Counted from the stretch's first letter, positions 9,079 through 19,201 are shown. The stretch is 64,000 bases of DNA from Rhizobacter terrae (GCF_003852895.1 NZ_QUSW01000002.1:884494-948493); one strand, 5' to 3'. Numbers and translations: made by a program. Notes: generated by a model not told the origin, from the sequence alone.

Positions 9079-10311
9079 TCACGCCAAGGCCATCATCGGC
9101 TGCCGCCTGGGCAGCCGCGTGAACGCCAGTGCCGACAGGCAGGCGCCGACGCCCAGCGAGAACGCGCCGATGAACAGCCATGCATAGCTGGAGGTCGAGT
9201 CGTAGATCAGCCCGCCGACCACGGGGCCCAGCGCCATGCCCAGGCTGCTGGCCGTGGTGGTGCCGCCGATCACCGTGCCCATCATGCGCAGCGGGAAGTG
9301 CTCGCGGGCGATCACGGCGAACAGCGGCATGACACCTGCATAGGTGAAGCCGAACAGCGCGGCCACGGCGTAGAAGCTGCCCAGCTGGCGAGCGAACACA
9401 TAGCCCAGCACCACCACTGCCTGGGCGAGCAGCGCCAGCACCAGCACGCGCGCGGCGCCGAAACGATCGCCCAGCAGACCGAACACCAGCCGGCCGCCCA
9501 TGCCCGCGAGGCCTTCCATGCTGTAGATCGACACGGCCGACATGAGCGGGATGCCGCAGGTCACGGCGTAGCTCACCGTGTGGAAGATCGGCCCCGAGTG
9601 CGTGGCGCAACTGAGGAAGCTCGTCAGCACCAGGATGAGGAAGGGCGTGGAACGCAGGGCCTGCCCGACGGACAGGGCCGGCTCCTGCGCGGCGCCGGAG
9701 GGCGCAGCCGCGGGCGCCTGGGCCAGCGCGGGCGGGCGGCGCACCAGCAGCGACACCGGCACCATGAGGGCGGCCACCAGGGCCGCGATGATCTGCAGCG
9801 AGGTGCGCCAGTCGTGCGTCTGCACCAGCCAGGCCGCCAGCGGTGACATGATCATCGGCGCCATGCCCATGCCGGCCGACACCAGCGACACCGCCAGGCT
9901 GCGCCGCGTGTCGAACCACCCGGTGACGCAGGCCATCATCGGCGCGAAGATCGCCGCGGCACTGAAGCCCACGACCACGCCGAACAACAGCTGGAAGGCC
10001 AGCAGCGACGTCGCCAGGCTGGACAGCGCGAGGCCGGCGGTGAGCAGCAGCGAGCCGGCCAGCACCACCTTGCGCGGGCCCACCCGGTCGGACAGCGAGC
10101 CCCAGGCGATGCTGCCGACCGCGAGCGCGATGAAGGCGAGTGTCATGGCGGTGGAGATGCCGGTGGTGGACCAGCCGGTGTCCTGGGCGATGGGACGCAG
10201 GAACACCGGGAGGGAGAAGAGGCCGCCGATGGCCACGCAGCCGAGCAAGCCGCCGGCAGCGACGATGAGCCAGCGGTAGTGGGGGGATGTGGGGGTTGGC
10301 GAGATGGGCAT
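9079..10311 (-). CDS. MFS transporter
   Basis: A 410-residue, 12-helix major-facilitator carrier. The start chosen is MPISPTPTSPHYRWL (ATG at 10311), directly before the first helix; the frame runs about 90 bp further upstream. The loop 2-3 signature is GSLSDRVGPRKVVL and the half-repeat is GRLVFGLLGDRFGAARVL. The pattern resembles OxlT/monocarboxylate-like carriers. It heads a likely operon with the hydrolase and VOC genes. The ligand is unknown. Confidence 0.88.
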   Translation of the reverse strand: MPISPTPTSPHYRWLIVAAGGLLGCVAIGGLFSLPVFLRPIAQDTGWSTTGISTAMTLAFIALAVGSIAWGSLSDRVGPRKVVLAGSLLLTAGLALSSLATSLLAFQLLFGVVVGFSAAAIFAPMMACVTGWFDTRRSLAVSLVSAGMGMAPMIMSPLAAWLVQTHDWRTSLQIIAALVAALMVPVSLLVRRPPALAQAPAAAPSGAAQEPALSVGQALRSTPFLILVLTSFLSCATHSGPIFHTVSYAVTCGIPLMSAVSIYSMEGLAGMGGRLVFGLLGDRFGAARVLVLALLAQAVVVLGYVFARQLGSFYAVAALFGFTYAGVMPLFAVIAREHFPLRMMGTVIGGTTTASSLGMALGPVVGGLIYDSTSSYAWLFIGAFSLGVGACLSALAFTRLPRRQPMMALA

Positions 10312-10938
10312 GGGGGGTCCTTTGCTGGGTCGGAGGGGTGGGAGGCGGAATGAATCCGGCGCTCTATGACTACGACGAACAGCGAAGGGGGAAATCGACA
10401 ATCAGTTTTGGATTTGCATGGAAGGTGCGGGGCGGCAGGGAGGCTGGCTATCACATGATGCAGCGCAACATCTGCAGGAGCTTGGTTTCCGCCGCTGAGG
10501 TGATGAGACCAGCCAAAGGTCACAACCGCTGCATCACTGCTGGGTTGCCGTCGGTGGGGCAGGCGCCTGCTTGTTCTGTCGCTGCCACTTGCCTCCCGTT
10601 TGGCGTTAAAAGATGACGGGGACTGTCTGTACGAACCCTTCCGCTGCGGCTCCGTCATATCGGTGGCGGACGCCGTCGTCCGGGGTAGCCTTCAGCTGCA
10701 CGGGACACGGCTTGGGTTGGTCGCTAACATCGTGGTTGGGCAGGCGCTATCCGACGTCCGCGAGCGTCGAGGGAAGACGTTGCGACTTATGCAGCCAACC
10801 ATTGGCACCTCTTTGAAAGCATGTCTGCGGCTGTATTGACGCTCCTTCTTGGTTGTTCAATCGGATCCATGTGAGGCGCTGGTAAGTCGCCGCCGCAAAG
10901 AACAGCAATCCGCCGTAGTCACCGTTGCAGGACGCAGA
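10312..10938. other. AT-richer intergenic region before the STAND gene
   Basis: About 630 bp with no convincing gene. A 79-codon plus-strand frame at 10600-10839 lacks domain features and a clear ribosome site and may be a remnant. The base composition is visibly less GC-rich than the DNA to the left, the change starting near 10370, which suggests this is the left flank of an acquired segment. The promoter for the STAND gene must lie here; a TTGACG at about 10836 is a possible -35, but no good -10 follows. Confidence 0.4.
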
Positions 10939-13900
10939 ATGTCGAAATCGCAATCCGCCGCTACAACAGAACGTACGAACGTCTCGGGCGGAAGTGCCGC
11001 AGCGGGCGGGATGAACCTGCATGCCCGCGTAGCCGCGGTGGCTGCAGTCCATCTCCTAGGGCGCCGGCCGCTTGGCTGGCTTAAGGAGCTGGAGGTCGAC
11101 GTCCCGGTTGAGATCTGGTGCGAGACCAACGGGCCAGGTGACGATCTGCGGTTCGTCCTTGCAAACGAACTGGTGGTAGAAGCCCAAGCGAAGAAAGGTC
11201 TGACGCGGGGAGAAGAGCTGTGGACGGCGCTCGACGCTCTAGCCCGTGGCGTTCATCGGCGGGAGATTGCCTACGGCGCGCTGGTGGTCGACATAGATGC
11301 CAGTACCACCATCCGCCGAGGGCTCGCACGGGGAATCATACGTCTGGGCGAAGGTCGCGAGGACTCGCTTGACGACATCACTTGCGAGTTCAAAGCCCGG
11401 CTGGAGAACGCGGGGTTGCCTGTGCAGATTGTTTGCGGCAGGTTACGTGTGGTCGTCGTGCACTGCGCCGATCACGATGACGCTTCAGAACATGCGGCCA
11501 AAATCGATCTCCTGCGGCTGTGCGCCACTGAGCGTGACGCCGCCAGTGCTTGGACGGAGATTCAGCTTTCCGCGCACGGCCTCATCGAACGGCGCGGTAG
11601 ATGGACCGCTGAGGCGCTGTCGGGAATTTTGAAGGCGGCTCGCGTCCAGCTTGGGGCGATACCTGACGAAAGCCCCCCCGAGGCCATGTCCGGTTGGGTG
11701 TGGGAGCAATTGGACGAGGTTTCTCAGTATCGAGGCTATATACAAACCTTCCGGCAACACTATCTCATCTCGGAACAGATGGCCGCGCAACCATTCGGTG
11801 GCCGCGATGTGGAATGCCAGCGGCTGGATACGTGGCTCTCTGACGCAGCTGCGCCCAGCCGGCTCCTGATATGCGCTCCGACCGCACGCGGCAAGAGTGC
11901 ACTACTGGTTCAGTGGACCGAGCGCCTTGAATCAGATGCTACATGGGCCGTCGTTTTCGTACCGATCAGCCTTCGGTTCGGTACCGACCGGCCGGCAGTC
12001 TTCTATGCGCTGTTGGCGGCACAGCTGGCGCGCGTGCTGCAGGTCAAGCTGGCGCCGCCATCCACTGATCTGGACACTTATTACCAGGGGATATCAGCAG
12101 CACTTCTGATCCAAGCGGCGAACGCGTCCCGGCACGTGTTGATCGTAGTGGACGGCTTGGACGAGGCCCACGGAGCAAGCTTCAACCCAACGGTGTTCCC
12201 GCCGTCACTACCGCCGAACATCAGAATCCTGGTTAGCGCCCGCGAACAAGCTGGCGATCGTGGTCCGAAGGGCTGGCTAAGGCGGCTGGATTGGCAAGGC
12301 GACGCGCGGGCCATCTCAGAAGGTCTATCGATACTCGATCAAAAGGCAGTTGTTCCCATTCTCGAAAGTGTGGGAATCGCGAAGGAAACTGTAAGCGACG
12401 CTTTGAGCGATCGACTGATGGTGTTGTCGGCCGGTGAGCCATTGCTTCTAGCCCTGTATGCAGAGGATCTGAGTGCCATAGCGAAACGTGGAGGTCACAT
12501 TAGCGCAGAGGTCCTGGATGGCCTATTGCCGGGCTTTGCCGCCTATTTTTCACGAGCGTTCGATGCCCAAAGCTTTGCGGAGGAGCATGGTGGCCAAGAG
12601 TCAGTGGACACGACCTTAGCTGTTCTCGCGATGGCCCAGGGACCTCTCGAAGCTCCACATCTCACCGACCTAGTCTGCGAGCTCTGCCACCTGCCCCGCC
12701 CCGCCGCATCGGACCGATTCGTCAAACCGCTTAGGCGGTTTATCGCTGGCGACGGACGTGCCGATCATGGATATGTGTTGAACCACCCAAAGCTCGGCGA
12801 GTATCTGCGCGAGGAGCGATTTGATTCATCCACTCTGCAGTCGGTGGAGCATGCCTTCCTTGCTTGGGGCCGGGACGTCGCCAAAGGCCTCGACACAGAC
12901 TCGAACGCGCCGGCACCGGCGTACGTTCTACGGCGCCACGTACATCACCTGCGTCGCGCAGGAACCGCATCCCTGGATGACATCGAACTTCTACTGACCG
13001 ATGGCTGGAGGCAGGCTTGGTTTCGCATGGACAAAGACTACGTCGACTATGCGGATTCATTGCTTGTTGCTTCCGCAGTGATGCAGCCTTGCGCAATCTA
13101 TCGCGAAGAGGCAAGCCGTGCGCTACGGTCAAAAATCAAGATCGCCCTGGCAGTAAGCAGCGTCAAGTCACAAGGCATCAATATGCCGAGCCAACTGCTG
13201 GCCATGGCGCTTCAAGAACAGTTGATTACCCAGCGGCAGGCACTCAACGTCGCCGAACTCCAGGCATCCGAGAACCGTATCGGCTACATGCTGGACCTCG
13301 CCCCAAATTTACCCGCCGCATACTCAGAACGCTTGCTGTCGGACGTTCTTCAGACCGAAAACGTTGAAAACCGCAACGATCAGTTGGCTCGCCTGGCACC
13401 ACATCTTCCAACGCCCCGCAGAGAAGAAATCATCGAGCGCGTCCTAGCCTGGCTGCATGCGGATACCAAGCCGCGAATGGGGAGCATCGCAGCGCTCGCG
13501 CCGTCCCTGGACGATGTGCGGCTTGAGGACGTCCTGGTCGATGCAATGTCGAAAGCGCTCACGAAGCAGGATGCTGCCTCCACAGCTCCGTCGCTGATTC
13601 CTGTCATCGCAGCTCTGCAGGGGCGAGATTTAGCTGGACTCGCGGAACGCTTCTTGGATCAGTGCCTGCGTTGGGTCGACGCCGCCTCTGATCTGCTCCT
13701 GATGGTAGAAGCCTTGGGGATGCTCGCCGCCCAAGTTGGTGCAGACCGGCTGGAACCGCAGGTCCTTCGTCTCGTGCCGCAGATCAAAGCAATGGAGGCA
13801 TCCCACGCAATGCACGCGACCGCGCCGTGGGACATCCAAGCACATGTGCGGCAGGAGCGGCTCAAAAGAGCGTCAGCGACGCTTGCCGTTCTGGCGATTC

Positions 13901-15243
13901 ATCGTTTGCCGGCGGAGTCTTACAAGACGAGCCTGATGACCGCTTTGGCAGCCCTGTTCGTGCCGGACTTCTGGGCGGTCGACTCGCTAGTACACGTCGT
14001 GCCCGTGGTTCGGGCCGATGCACGTCAGGAGATTGTGGCCATAGTTCGTCAACTTGCCTTGAACTTACCGACTGCGAATAACCGCACTCATGCTCTGATG
14101 CAACTGGCCAGGGCTGCGGAGCCACCTCTGCGTCAATCAATCATCGGACAAGCACTCTTCAATGCGCGTCGCATTGAAGACGACTATTCGCGCGGCTTGG
14201 CACTTGTCTCCCTCTTCTCCACATTGCCTGCGGCGGACAAGCAACGCGAATTCGGCGCTCTACTAGGTGACATCCACAAGGTTAGCTATGTGTTGCACTT
14301 CGGAGAGTTGCTCCTGCAGCTGTCGAACCAACTTCCGGCAGGAGACGCACTGGCAGATGCTGGACTTGAAGCGATTCGAAGAGCACAAGACATCAACAAT
14401 GGTGTGAGCACCATGCTCAGGGAGATGGTGCGCGTTCCGCCGCACAAACAGGAAGCCATCTTCCGTGAGTGTTGGCAGCGCATTCTCACCCGATCGGACG
14501 ATTTGTCCGGATTTCAGTTCGGCATGGCCGCACGCTATGCAACAGATTTCTGGACAGCCGGAGAACTGGAAGTGGTGCGTAGAGAACTGGCAGGCCTCGC
14601 CCCTATTGTTCGTACGCATGTACTCTTATCCTTGCTGCCAGTGGCGGTGCGACTCGGTGCGCACGATCTCGTTGATCAGGCCATTGAGGACATCGCAGCG
14701 CAAAAGGATCCCAACGATGGTGTGTCTTACATGGTTCAAGCTATCAGGTACTTGCCAGCAGACGATCCGCGTCGAAATCTGCTTCGCCAGAACTGGTTCC
14801 TCGCAGTGAACTCCGACAAGCCGCGCATCAGCTCACTCACCGACGCCCTAGAACTGATGGATCCCGAGGACCAGGTACTCGCATGGCCGCGCATCACAGC
14901 GTGCGCTAGAGCTGCATCGGAAGCTAGTCCGCTCGCACGTCTGTCGCTTGCGGCCAAGAGTCCGGTCGAACGCGCAGAGCTGCTGGAGGCTTCCTTGACC
15001 AGCTTGGCCTCGGAAAAGGCTGACAACCGCATCCCACAGGCCGCGCAAGTTGCATTGACATACAAGACGACGGAAGTGAGATGGCGGGCCTTCGATCTCA
15101 TGACCGCCACGCCGGCCGTCTCGAGGGCGACAGTCATTTCGGCACTGCGGCTCGTCGCATCGGCGCTCGCAGAAGTCGGAACAGCCTCGTTGACGCAGGC
15201 GTTGATGAACGACGTTAGGCAAAGCGCTGATTGGTGGCCATAA
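10939..15243 (+). CDS. PD-(D/E)XK nuclease-STAND/NACHT NTPase fusion, Avs-like antiphage candidate
   Basis: A protein of about 1434 residues (start ATG at 10939 with AGGA upstream; the frame also has a TTG at 10849). The N-terminal domain, residues ~24-170, begins GGMNLHARVAAVAAVHLL and has a GDD followed by ELVVEAQAKKG, which fits a PD-(D/E)XK nuclease of the Cap4/DUF4297 kind (Asp68/69, Glu81, Lys85). The NTPase has Walker A APTARGKS at ~313-320 and Walker B VLIVVDGLDEA at ~400-410, typical of STAND/NACHT. The C-terminal ~700 residues are helical repeats with recurring LAPHLP/LPxxxRxE units, the usual sensor part. This nuclease-STAND-repeat order is that of Avs defence proteins. It stands alone, with no partner gene, and is more AT-rich than both flanks. 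A regulatory STAND ATPase is the alternative. Confidence 0.82.
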   Translation: MSKSQSAATTERTNVSGGSAAAGGMNLHARVAAVAAVHLLGRRPLGWLKELEVDVPVEIWCETNGPGDDLRFVLANELVVEAQAKKGLTRGEELWTALDALARGVHRREIAYGALVVDIDASTTIRRGLARGIIRLGEGREDSLDDITCEFKARLENAGLPVQIVCGRLRVVVVHCADHDDASEHAAKIDLLRLCATERDAASAWTEIQLSAHGLIERRGRWTAEALSGILKAARVQLGAIPDESPPEAMSGWVWEQLDEVSQYRGYIQTFRQHYLISEQMAAQPFGGRDVECQRLDTWLSDAAAPSRLLICAPTARGKSALLVQWTERLESDATWAVVFVPISLRFGTDRPAVFYALLAAQLARVLQVKLAPPSTDLDTYYQGISAALLIQAANASRHVLIVVDGLDEAHGASFNPTVFPPSLPPNIRILVSAREQAGDRGPKGWLRRLDWQGDARAISEGLSILDQKAVVPILESVGIAKETVSDALSDRLMVLSAGEPLLLALYAEDLSAIAKRGGHISAEVLDGLLPGFAAYFSRAFDAQSFAEEHGGQESVDTTLAVLAMAQGPLEAPHLTDLVCELCHLPRPAASDRFVKPLRRFIAGDGRADHGYVLNHPKLGEYLREERFDSSTLQSVEHAFLAWGRDVAKGLDTDSNAPAPAYVLRRHVHHLRRAGTASLDDIELLLTDGWRQAWFRMDKDYVDYADSLLVASAVMQPCAIYREEASRALRSKIKIALAVSSVKSQGINMPSQLLAMALQEQLITQRQALNVAELQASENRIGYMLDLAPNLPAAYSERLLSDVLQTENVENRNDQLARLAPHLPTPRREEIIERVLAWLHADTKPRMGSIAALAPSLDDVRLEDVLVDAMSKALTKQDAASTAPSLIPVIAALQGRDLAGLAERFLDQCLRWVDAASDLLLMVEALGMLAAQVGADRLEPQVLRLVPQIKAMEASHAMHATAPWDIQAHVRQERLKRASATLAVLAIHRLPAESYKTSLMTALAALFVPDFWAVDSLVHVVPVVRADARQEIVAIVRQLALNLPTANNRTHALMQLARAAEPPLRQSIIGQALFNARRIEDDYSRGLALVSLFSTLPAADKQREFGALLGDIHKVSYVLHFGELLLQLSNQLPAGDALADAGLEAIRRAQDINNGVSTMLREMVRVPPHKQEAIFRECWQRILTRSDDLSGFQFGMAARYATDFWTAGELEVVRRELAGLAPIVRTHVLLSLLPVAVRLGAHDLVDQAIEDIAAQKDPNDGVSYMVQAIRYLPADDPRRNLLRQNWFLAVNSDKPRISSLTDALELMDPEDQVLAWPRITACARAASEASPLARLSLAAKSPVERAELLEASLTSLASEKADNRIPQAAQVALTYKTTEVRWRAFDLMTATPAVSRATVISALRLVASALAEVGTASLTQALMNDVRQSADWWP

Positions 15244-15373
15244 CGGGCTCTCGAATCGTCAAGGATTTCTGTTGCCCGCGAGTTAGTTCAATGGCGGCTA
15301 TGCGCAATCCAGTGGTCATCCGCTCCTCTCAACGGCCCGCAAGTTCGGGGCGCGAGGGCAACGGCGGCACCCG

Positions 15374-16150
15374 CTACACCCCCATCGGCCGAGTCCACTC
15401 CCCCGCCTCCCCCACCCAAACTCCCACCGCACTGAAGTTGTCCTGCTTCGGCCAAGCCCTCGCCTCGATCCGCCCCTTCATCCCCGACAGCCACTCCTCC
15501 AACGACTCCGCCCCCGCCAGAGCATCAACAATCGCCCCCTCCCCCAGCGCCCCCCACCACCCATCGCTGCACAACAAGAACGCATCGCCCTCATGCACGG
15601 CCACCGGCCTCGCCGTCGTGTGCGGGTCGATCTCATCGTCAATGCCCAATGCCGCCATCAGCTGGTTCTTCAGCGGATGCTCCGCGGCCTGCGCCTCAGA
15701 CAGCACGCCCGCTTCCACCATGCGCTGCACGATGCTGTCATCCACCGTCAGTTGGCTGAGCATGCCGTCGCGAACGCGGTACAGGCGCGAGTCGCCCACG
15801 TGGGACCACAGGGCGAGTTCGGCGGCGGCATCGATCCACAGTGCCACCACGGTGGAGTGCATGCGTCCCTGGCCGGATGAGTCACTGTCCTGGCCCTGCT
15901 GCACATGCGCATGCGCGGCGAGCATGGCTTGCGTCAGGGCCTGCGCGTCGAAGGGTGGCGACGCCTGCACCAGCGACATCTCCAGGCTCTCCATCGCGCG
16001 CCGCGATGCTTCCGCTCCATTCCGATGGCCGCCTGCGCCGTCAGCCAGCAGCGCCACCCACCGGCCACCGTCGCGGCTCACGTGCACCTTGTCTTCGTTG
16101 ACGTCGCGCTGGCCCAGTTCACTGAGCGCCGCGACCTGGATCTCCACCAT
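15374..16150 (-). CDS. pppA: T6SS PP2C-type serine/threonine phosphatase PppA
   Basis: A 258-residue PP2C phosphatase. Metal-binding motifs are all present: ELGQRDVNEDKV, LLADGAGGH, HVGDSRLYR, LCSDGWW and KQDNFSAV. In T6SS loci this enzyme removes the phosphate placed by PpkA on the FHA protein TagH and so damps secretion. It is the last gene of the T6SS run and starts 7 bp after the tagH stop, which fits co-expression of the phosphatase with its substrate. Confidence 0.92.
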   Translation of the reverse strand: MVEIQVAALSELGQRDVNEDKVHVSRDGGRWVALLADGAGGHRNGAEASRRAMESLEMSLVQASPPFDAQALTQAMLAAHAHVQQGQDSDSSGQGRMHSTVVALWIDAAAELALWSHVGDSRLYRVRDGMLSQLTVDDSIVQRMVEAGVLSEAQAAEHPLKNQLMAALGIDDEIDPHTTARPVAVHEGDAFLLCSDGWWGALGEGAIVDALAGAESLEEWLSGMKGRIEARAWPKQDNFSAVGVWVGEAGEWTRPMGV

Positions 16151-16157
16151 GGCCTTC

Positions 16158-17708
16158 TCACTTCGCTGAAGAAGTCTCCTTCTCGCGCTTGAGCCGCTCC
16201 AGCTGCTGCTCGTACGCCGCGAGGAAGGCCTTGCCGAACAACGTCTGAAAGTCCTCCTGCGCTTCGTCGCGGATGCCGTCGTAGTGCTGCAGGTACAGCT
16301 CCCACAGCTTGGCCTTGCGGTTCATGGGCAGCACGCTGTCGATGACGGACTTGCCCGCCAGCTTGGCCTCCAGGTCATGCGGGGTGAAGCGGCCCAGCAC
16401 GCCCTCCAGCGCGGCCCGCGTGCCGGCCATGGTGCCGATGGCGTGGCCCACCAGGTCGTTCATCGCATCGCTCATGGCCGCCGGCCCGGGCAGGAAGCCG
16501 CGCATCGGCGGCTGCAGCAGTTGCTCCAGCGCGGACTGCGCATCGGGCGAGAACTTCAGCGGGTTGTTGTTGCGCGGGCGGATGATGGTGACCTGCGCAT
16601 GCAGCTCGTGCCGGGTGGCCTGCCGCACCGCCATCATCTGCAAGGTGCCCTCCACGGCCGATCGAAGCAGCTTGCCGACGATACGCATCAGCTCCGGGTT
16701 GGCGCCTTGCGGCGGGTTCAGGCGAATGCCCGCGCCTTCGCAGAACGCCTTCCACAAGGCAGCGGCGTCACCGCTCCAGGGCTCGGCCGGTGCGGCTGAC
16801 TCGGGCGGCACGGCTTCGGCCTCGACGGGGGGAGCCACCACCGGTTCGCGAGCCACTTCTGCCACTTCTTCCAAAGGCTTGGGCGGAACGAAGGCCGCAT
16901 GCAGTTCCGGCGTGTGGTCGGGCATGACCTCGGGTGGCAGCGCTGCCTGCTCAGCCACCGGCGCGAACATGGCCAAGGGGTCGGTCGACACCGGCACCTT
17001 GTCCGCGGCAGGCGGGGTGCCCACACCGGCCATGAAGTCTGCGAGCGGATCGCGCCCGGCTGATGGCTTGAGGCCGAAGATCTCGTCGATGGACGCGGGG
17101 GCAGCGCTTGGAATCAGATCGCCAAACGCACCCTGCTGTGCCTCCGGCCTCGGGGCCGAGGGCGGACCCACCACCGGGGTGGTGGCGAAGGGGTCGAAGT
17201 CATCCGGCAAGCGCGCGTGGGACGGCGCAGGCGCCGACGGGTCACGCAGCAGGTCCGCAAACGGGTTGCTGCTGGACAAGGGGCCGCCCATGTCGCCCGC
17301 CATGGCCGGCGGCATGGGCAGGGGTGCATGGCCCATCGGCTCATCCGCACCGCGCCCGCGGGTGATGGTCGTGGCGTTGTCGTCGCCCGCCGATTCGTCG
17401 ATGACCTCCAGCAGGTAGCCACCGATGCGCACCTGGTCGCTGTGCATCAGCGTGGCCGACTCGCCCTGCGCCAGCGCCTGGTTGCGCACGAGGATGGGGT
17501 TGGCGCTGCCGATGTTCTTGATGACGTAGCCCGAGCGCCCTGCGGTGATCTGCGCCTGCTGGCGCGAGATGTGGCGCACCGGGTCGGGCAAGGCCATGGT
17601 GTTGTGGTCCGCGCGGCCGATGGTGCCGCCATGGGCATCGAAATGCGCGGTGATGGGCTGGGTGAGCGGCAGGTCGTTGAGCGACACGGCGCGCAGGGTG
17701 AGGGTCAT
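16158..17708 (-). CDS. tagH: T6SS FHA-domain protein TagH
   Basis: A protein of about 516 residues. The N-terminal FHA domain (~20-95) has IGRADHNTMALPDPVRHISRQQAQI, matching the phosphothreonine-binding GR...S..H core. A long Pro/Ala/Asp-rich linker follows, then the C-terminal TagH/ImpI domain (~320-500: AALWKAFCEGAGI...). It is the phospho-relay target of PpkA and PppA. An AGGAGG lies 10 bases before the ATG at 17708. An alternative ATG at 17735 overlaps the upstream stop as ATGA, so the exact start is open. Confidence 0.9.
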   Translation of the reverse strand: MTLTLRAVSLNDLPLTQPITAHFDAHGGTIGRADHNTMALPDPVRHISRQQAQITAGRSGYVIKNIGSANPILVRNQALAQGESATLMHSDQVRIGGYLLEVIDESAGDDNATTITRGRGADEPMGHAPLPMPPAMAGDMGGPLSSSNPFADLLRDPSAPAPSHARLPDDFDPFATTPVVGPPSAPRPEAQQGAFGDLIPSAAPASIDEIFGLKPSAGRDPLADFMAGVGTPPAADKVPVSTDPLAMFAPVAEQAALPPEVMPDHTPELHAAFVPPKPLEEVAEVAREPVVAPPVEAEAVPPESAAPAEPWSGDAAALWKAFCEGAGIRLNPPQGANPELMRIVGKLLRSAVEGTLQMMAVRQATRHELHAQVTIIRPRNNNPLKFSPDAQSALEQLLQPPMRGFLPGPAAMSDAMNDLVGHAIGTMAGTRAALEGVLGRFTPHDLEAKLAGKSVIDSVLPMNRKAKLWELYLQHYDGIRDEAQEDFQTLFGKAFLAAYEQQLERLKREKETSSAK

Positions 17709-17731
17709 GGGCGTCATTCCTCCTGGCGTCG

Positions 17732-19018
17732 TCATGCGGATGGGGTGAGTGCAGCCAGGCGCCGCTGTTGCCGCCACGAGGGCTCGCACACCGGGAAGAG
17801 CGCCGTGCCGGGGTTGAGAAGGCAGCGATGCGTGGCCGCGGCGAATCGCTGTCGCTGCGTGCCTTCGTACAGCACGTGGGCCACATGCCCGGGCGTGACG
17901 GCGGCGCCCATGAAGCTGCGGCTGTCCACCGGCAGGCGCAGGGCGTTCGCTTCCCACCAGCGCTGCACTCGTTCGAGGTCCGGCCAGGGCAGGCTCTCGT
18001 CATCGTCCAGCGCCACGTTGTCGTCGTCGGGGTCGCCGCTGGGGCCGCCTGGCGGGTTCTCCGGCGGCTTGCGTTCGAGGTCCAGGTCCGCGAGGTCGGC
18101 CCCCGTGATGAATGTGAAGGCCTCGCCCGCGATGCGGGCCTGCACCTCGTCGGCCATCATCTCCATGAGCCAGGGCACGAACTGCGCATCGCCCAGCAGC
18201 CCGCAGGCGCGGATCACGCGACGCTTGAGCGCCGCATCGGGCTTCGCGCCCTGCGCCAGCTTGCGCACGATGCTGCGGCCTCGCTGCAGTTCGGTGGCGA
18301 GCAGCAGCAGGTGCAAGGCCTGCTCGCTGAACACACCGTCGCCGTGCGCCAGGGCTTCGAGCGCGGACATCGCGTCCGCGCGGTCGCCGAGCAGCACGGC
18401 GCAGGAGATGGCACGCCAGGCCACGGCGGCATCGCCATCGGCCACCGCGGCCAGTGCCGCTGCCATCGAATCGGTGCGGCCCAGTTCGCCCGCGGCGCGC
18501 AGGGCCTGCGCACGCAAGGCCGGGTTCTCGTCGCGCCATGCCGTCGCCAGCGCGGGGCCGGGGTCCACCCGGTGCAAGCGGCATGCCGCCAGCGCGAGTT
18601 CGCGCGGCCCGGGCTCGCGTGACGAGAGCAGGTCGCGCACGATGCCTTGCAATTGCGCGGCCGACACCCATCCGAATGCGGAGACGAGGCCGCGCCTGGC
18701 GTCGGGCAAGGCAGCGCTGAGCGCGATGAGGCGGTGCAGTGCCTTGGCATCGTGCTCGTCGATGGCGCGGATGGCGGCGGCGAACACCTCGCCCGCGCCG
18801 GCACGCTCCAGCGCCGCCGTGCACAGGGCCGTGCCGTAGCGCCCGGCCACGGACAATCCGTCGAGGTGCGCCGCGATGCGGTCGTCCAGGCGGCGCAGGT
18901 GCCGCAGACGCACATGCGGCGCGCGCACCAGCACCGAGCGCACGAGGCGCAGCATCGCGCTTTCTTCGGCGTGCTGCTGCACGACCACGGCAATGGGCGG
19001 GCGTTCGATGGTGAGCAT
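17732..19018 (-). CDS. TIGR02270-family T6SS-associated HEAT-repeat protein
   Basis: A protein of about 428 residues starting MLTIERPPIAVVVQQHAEE. The N-terminal LRRLDDRIAAHLDGLSVAG and the central alpha-alpha repeats (CRLHRVDPGPALATAWRDEN..., ALRAQALRAAGELGR) match the TIGR02270 family, found only with T6SS genes and of unknown role. The tail has HVLYEGTQRQRFAAA. A TGACTTTCG element lies 83 bp upstream of the start, and the stop overlaps a possible tagH start. Likely a scaffold or post-translational regulator; function inferred from context only. Confidence 0.85.
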   Translation of the reverse strand: MLTIERPPIAVVVQQHAEESAMLRLVRSVLVRAPHVRLRHLRRLDDRIAAHLDGLSVAGRYGTALCTAALERAGAGEVFAAAIRAIDEHDAKALHRLIALSAALPDARRGLVSAFGWVSAAQLQGIVRDLLSSREPGPRELALAACRLHRVDPGPALATAWRDENPALRAQALRAAGELGRTDSMAAALAAVADGDAAVAWRAISCAVLLGDRADAMSALEALAHGDGVFSEQALHLLLLATELQRGRSIVRKLAQGAKPDAALKRRVIRACGLLGDAQFVPWLMEMMADEVQARIAGEAFTFITGADLADLDLERKPPENPPGGPSGDPDDDNVALDDDESLPWPDLERVQRWWEANALRLPVDSRSFMGAAVTPGHVAHVLYEGTQRQRFAAATHRCLLNPGTALFPVCEPSWRQQRRLAALTPSA

Positions 19019-19100
19019 GGCGGATGCGCGGCAGGCCAGCCGCGCAAGGCTGCGCTGGGATGGCCGATGCTGCATGCCGGCACGGCCCATTGGCAATGAA

Positions 19101-19109
19101 CGAAAGTCA
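19101..19109 (-). promoter_or_regulatory. TGACTTTCG element upstream of the TIGR02270 gene
   Basis: In minus orientation the site reads GGTGACTTTCGTTCATTG. It shares 15 of 16 bases from the TGAC onward with the copy upstream of ppkA. It is 83 bp before the start codon of the TIGR02270 gene and also lies in the gap shared with the plus-strand lipoprotein gene. Inferred to be a promoter element or regulator site. Confidence 0.5.
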
Positions 19110-19201
19110 CCGTCGCCGGGGCAGCTTGTGGGGGACACTTGCCTCGTCGACCGTGCGGGCGGCGTGCGCTTGCACGTCGCTGGCGAGGGGGTGCACAGGG
19201 A

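Noticed and set aside
9014..9919. Minus-strand extension of the hydrolase frame
   Set aside because: It overlaps the MFS gene on the same strand in another frame; the signal-peptide start at 9013 is the sensible one.
10600..10839. 79-codon frame before the STAND gene
   Set aside because: Stops before the STAND start, lacks a ribosome site and any recognisable feature.
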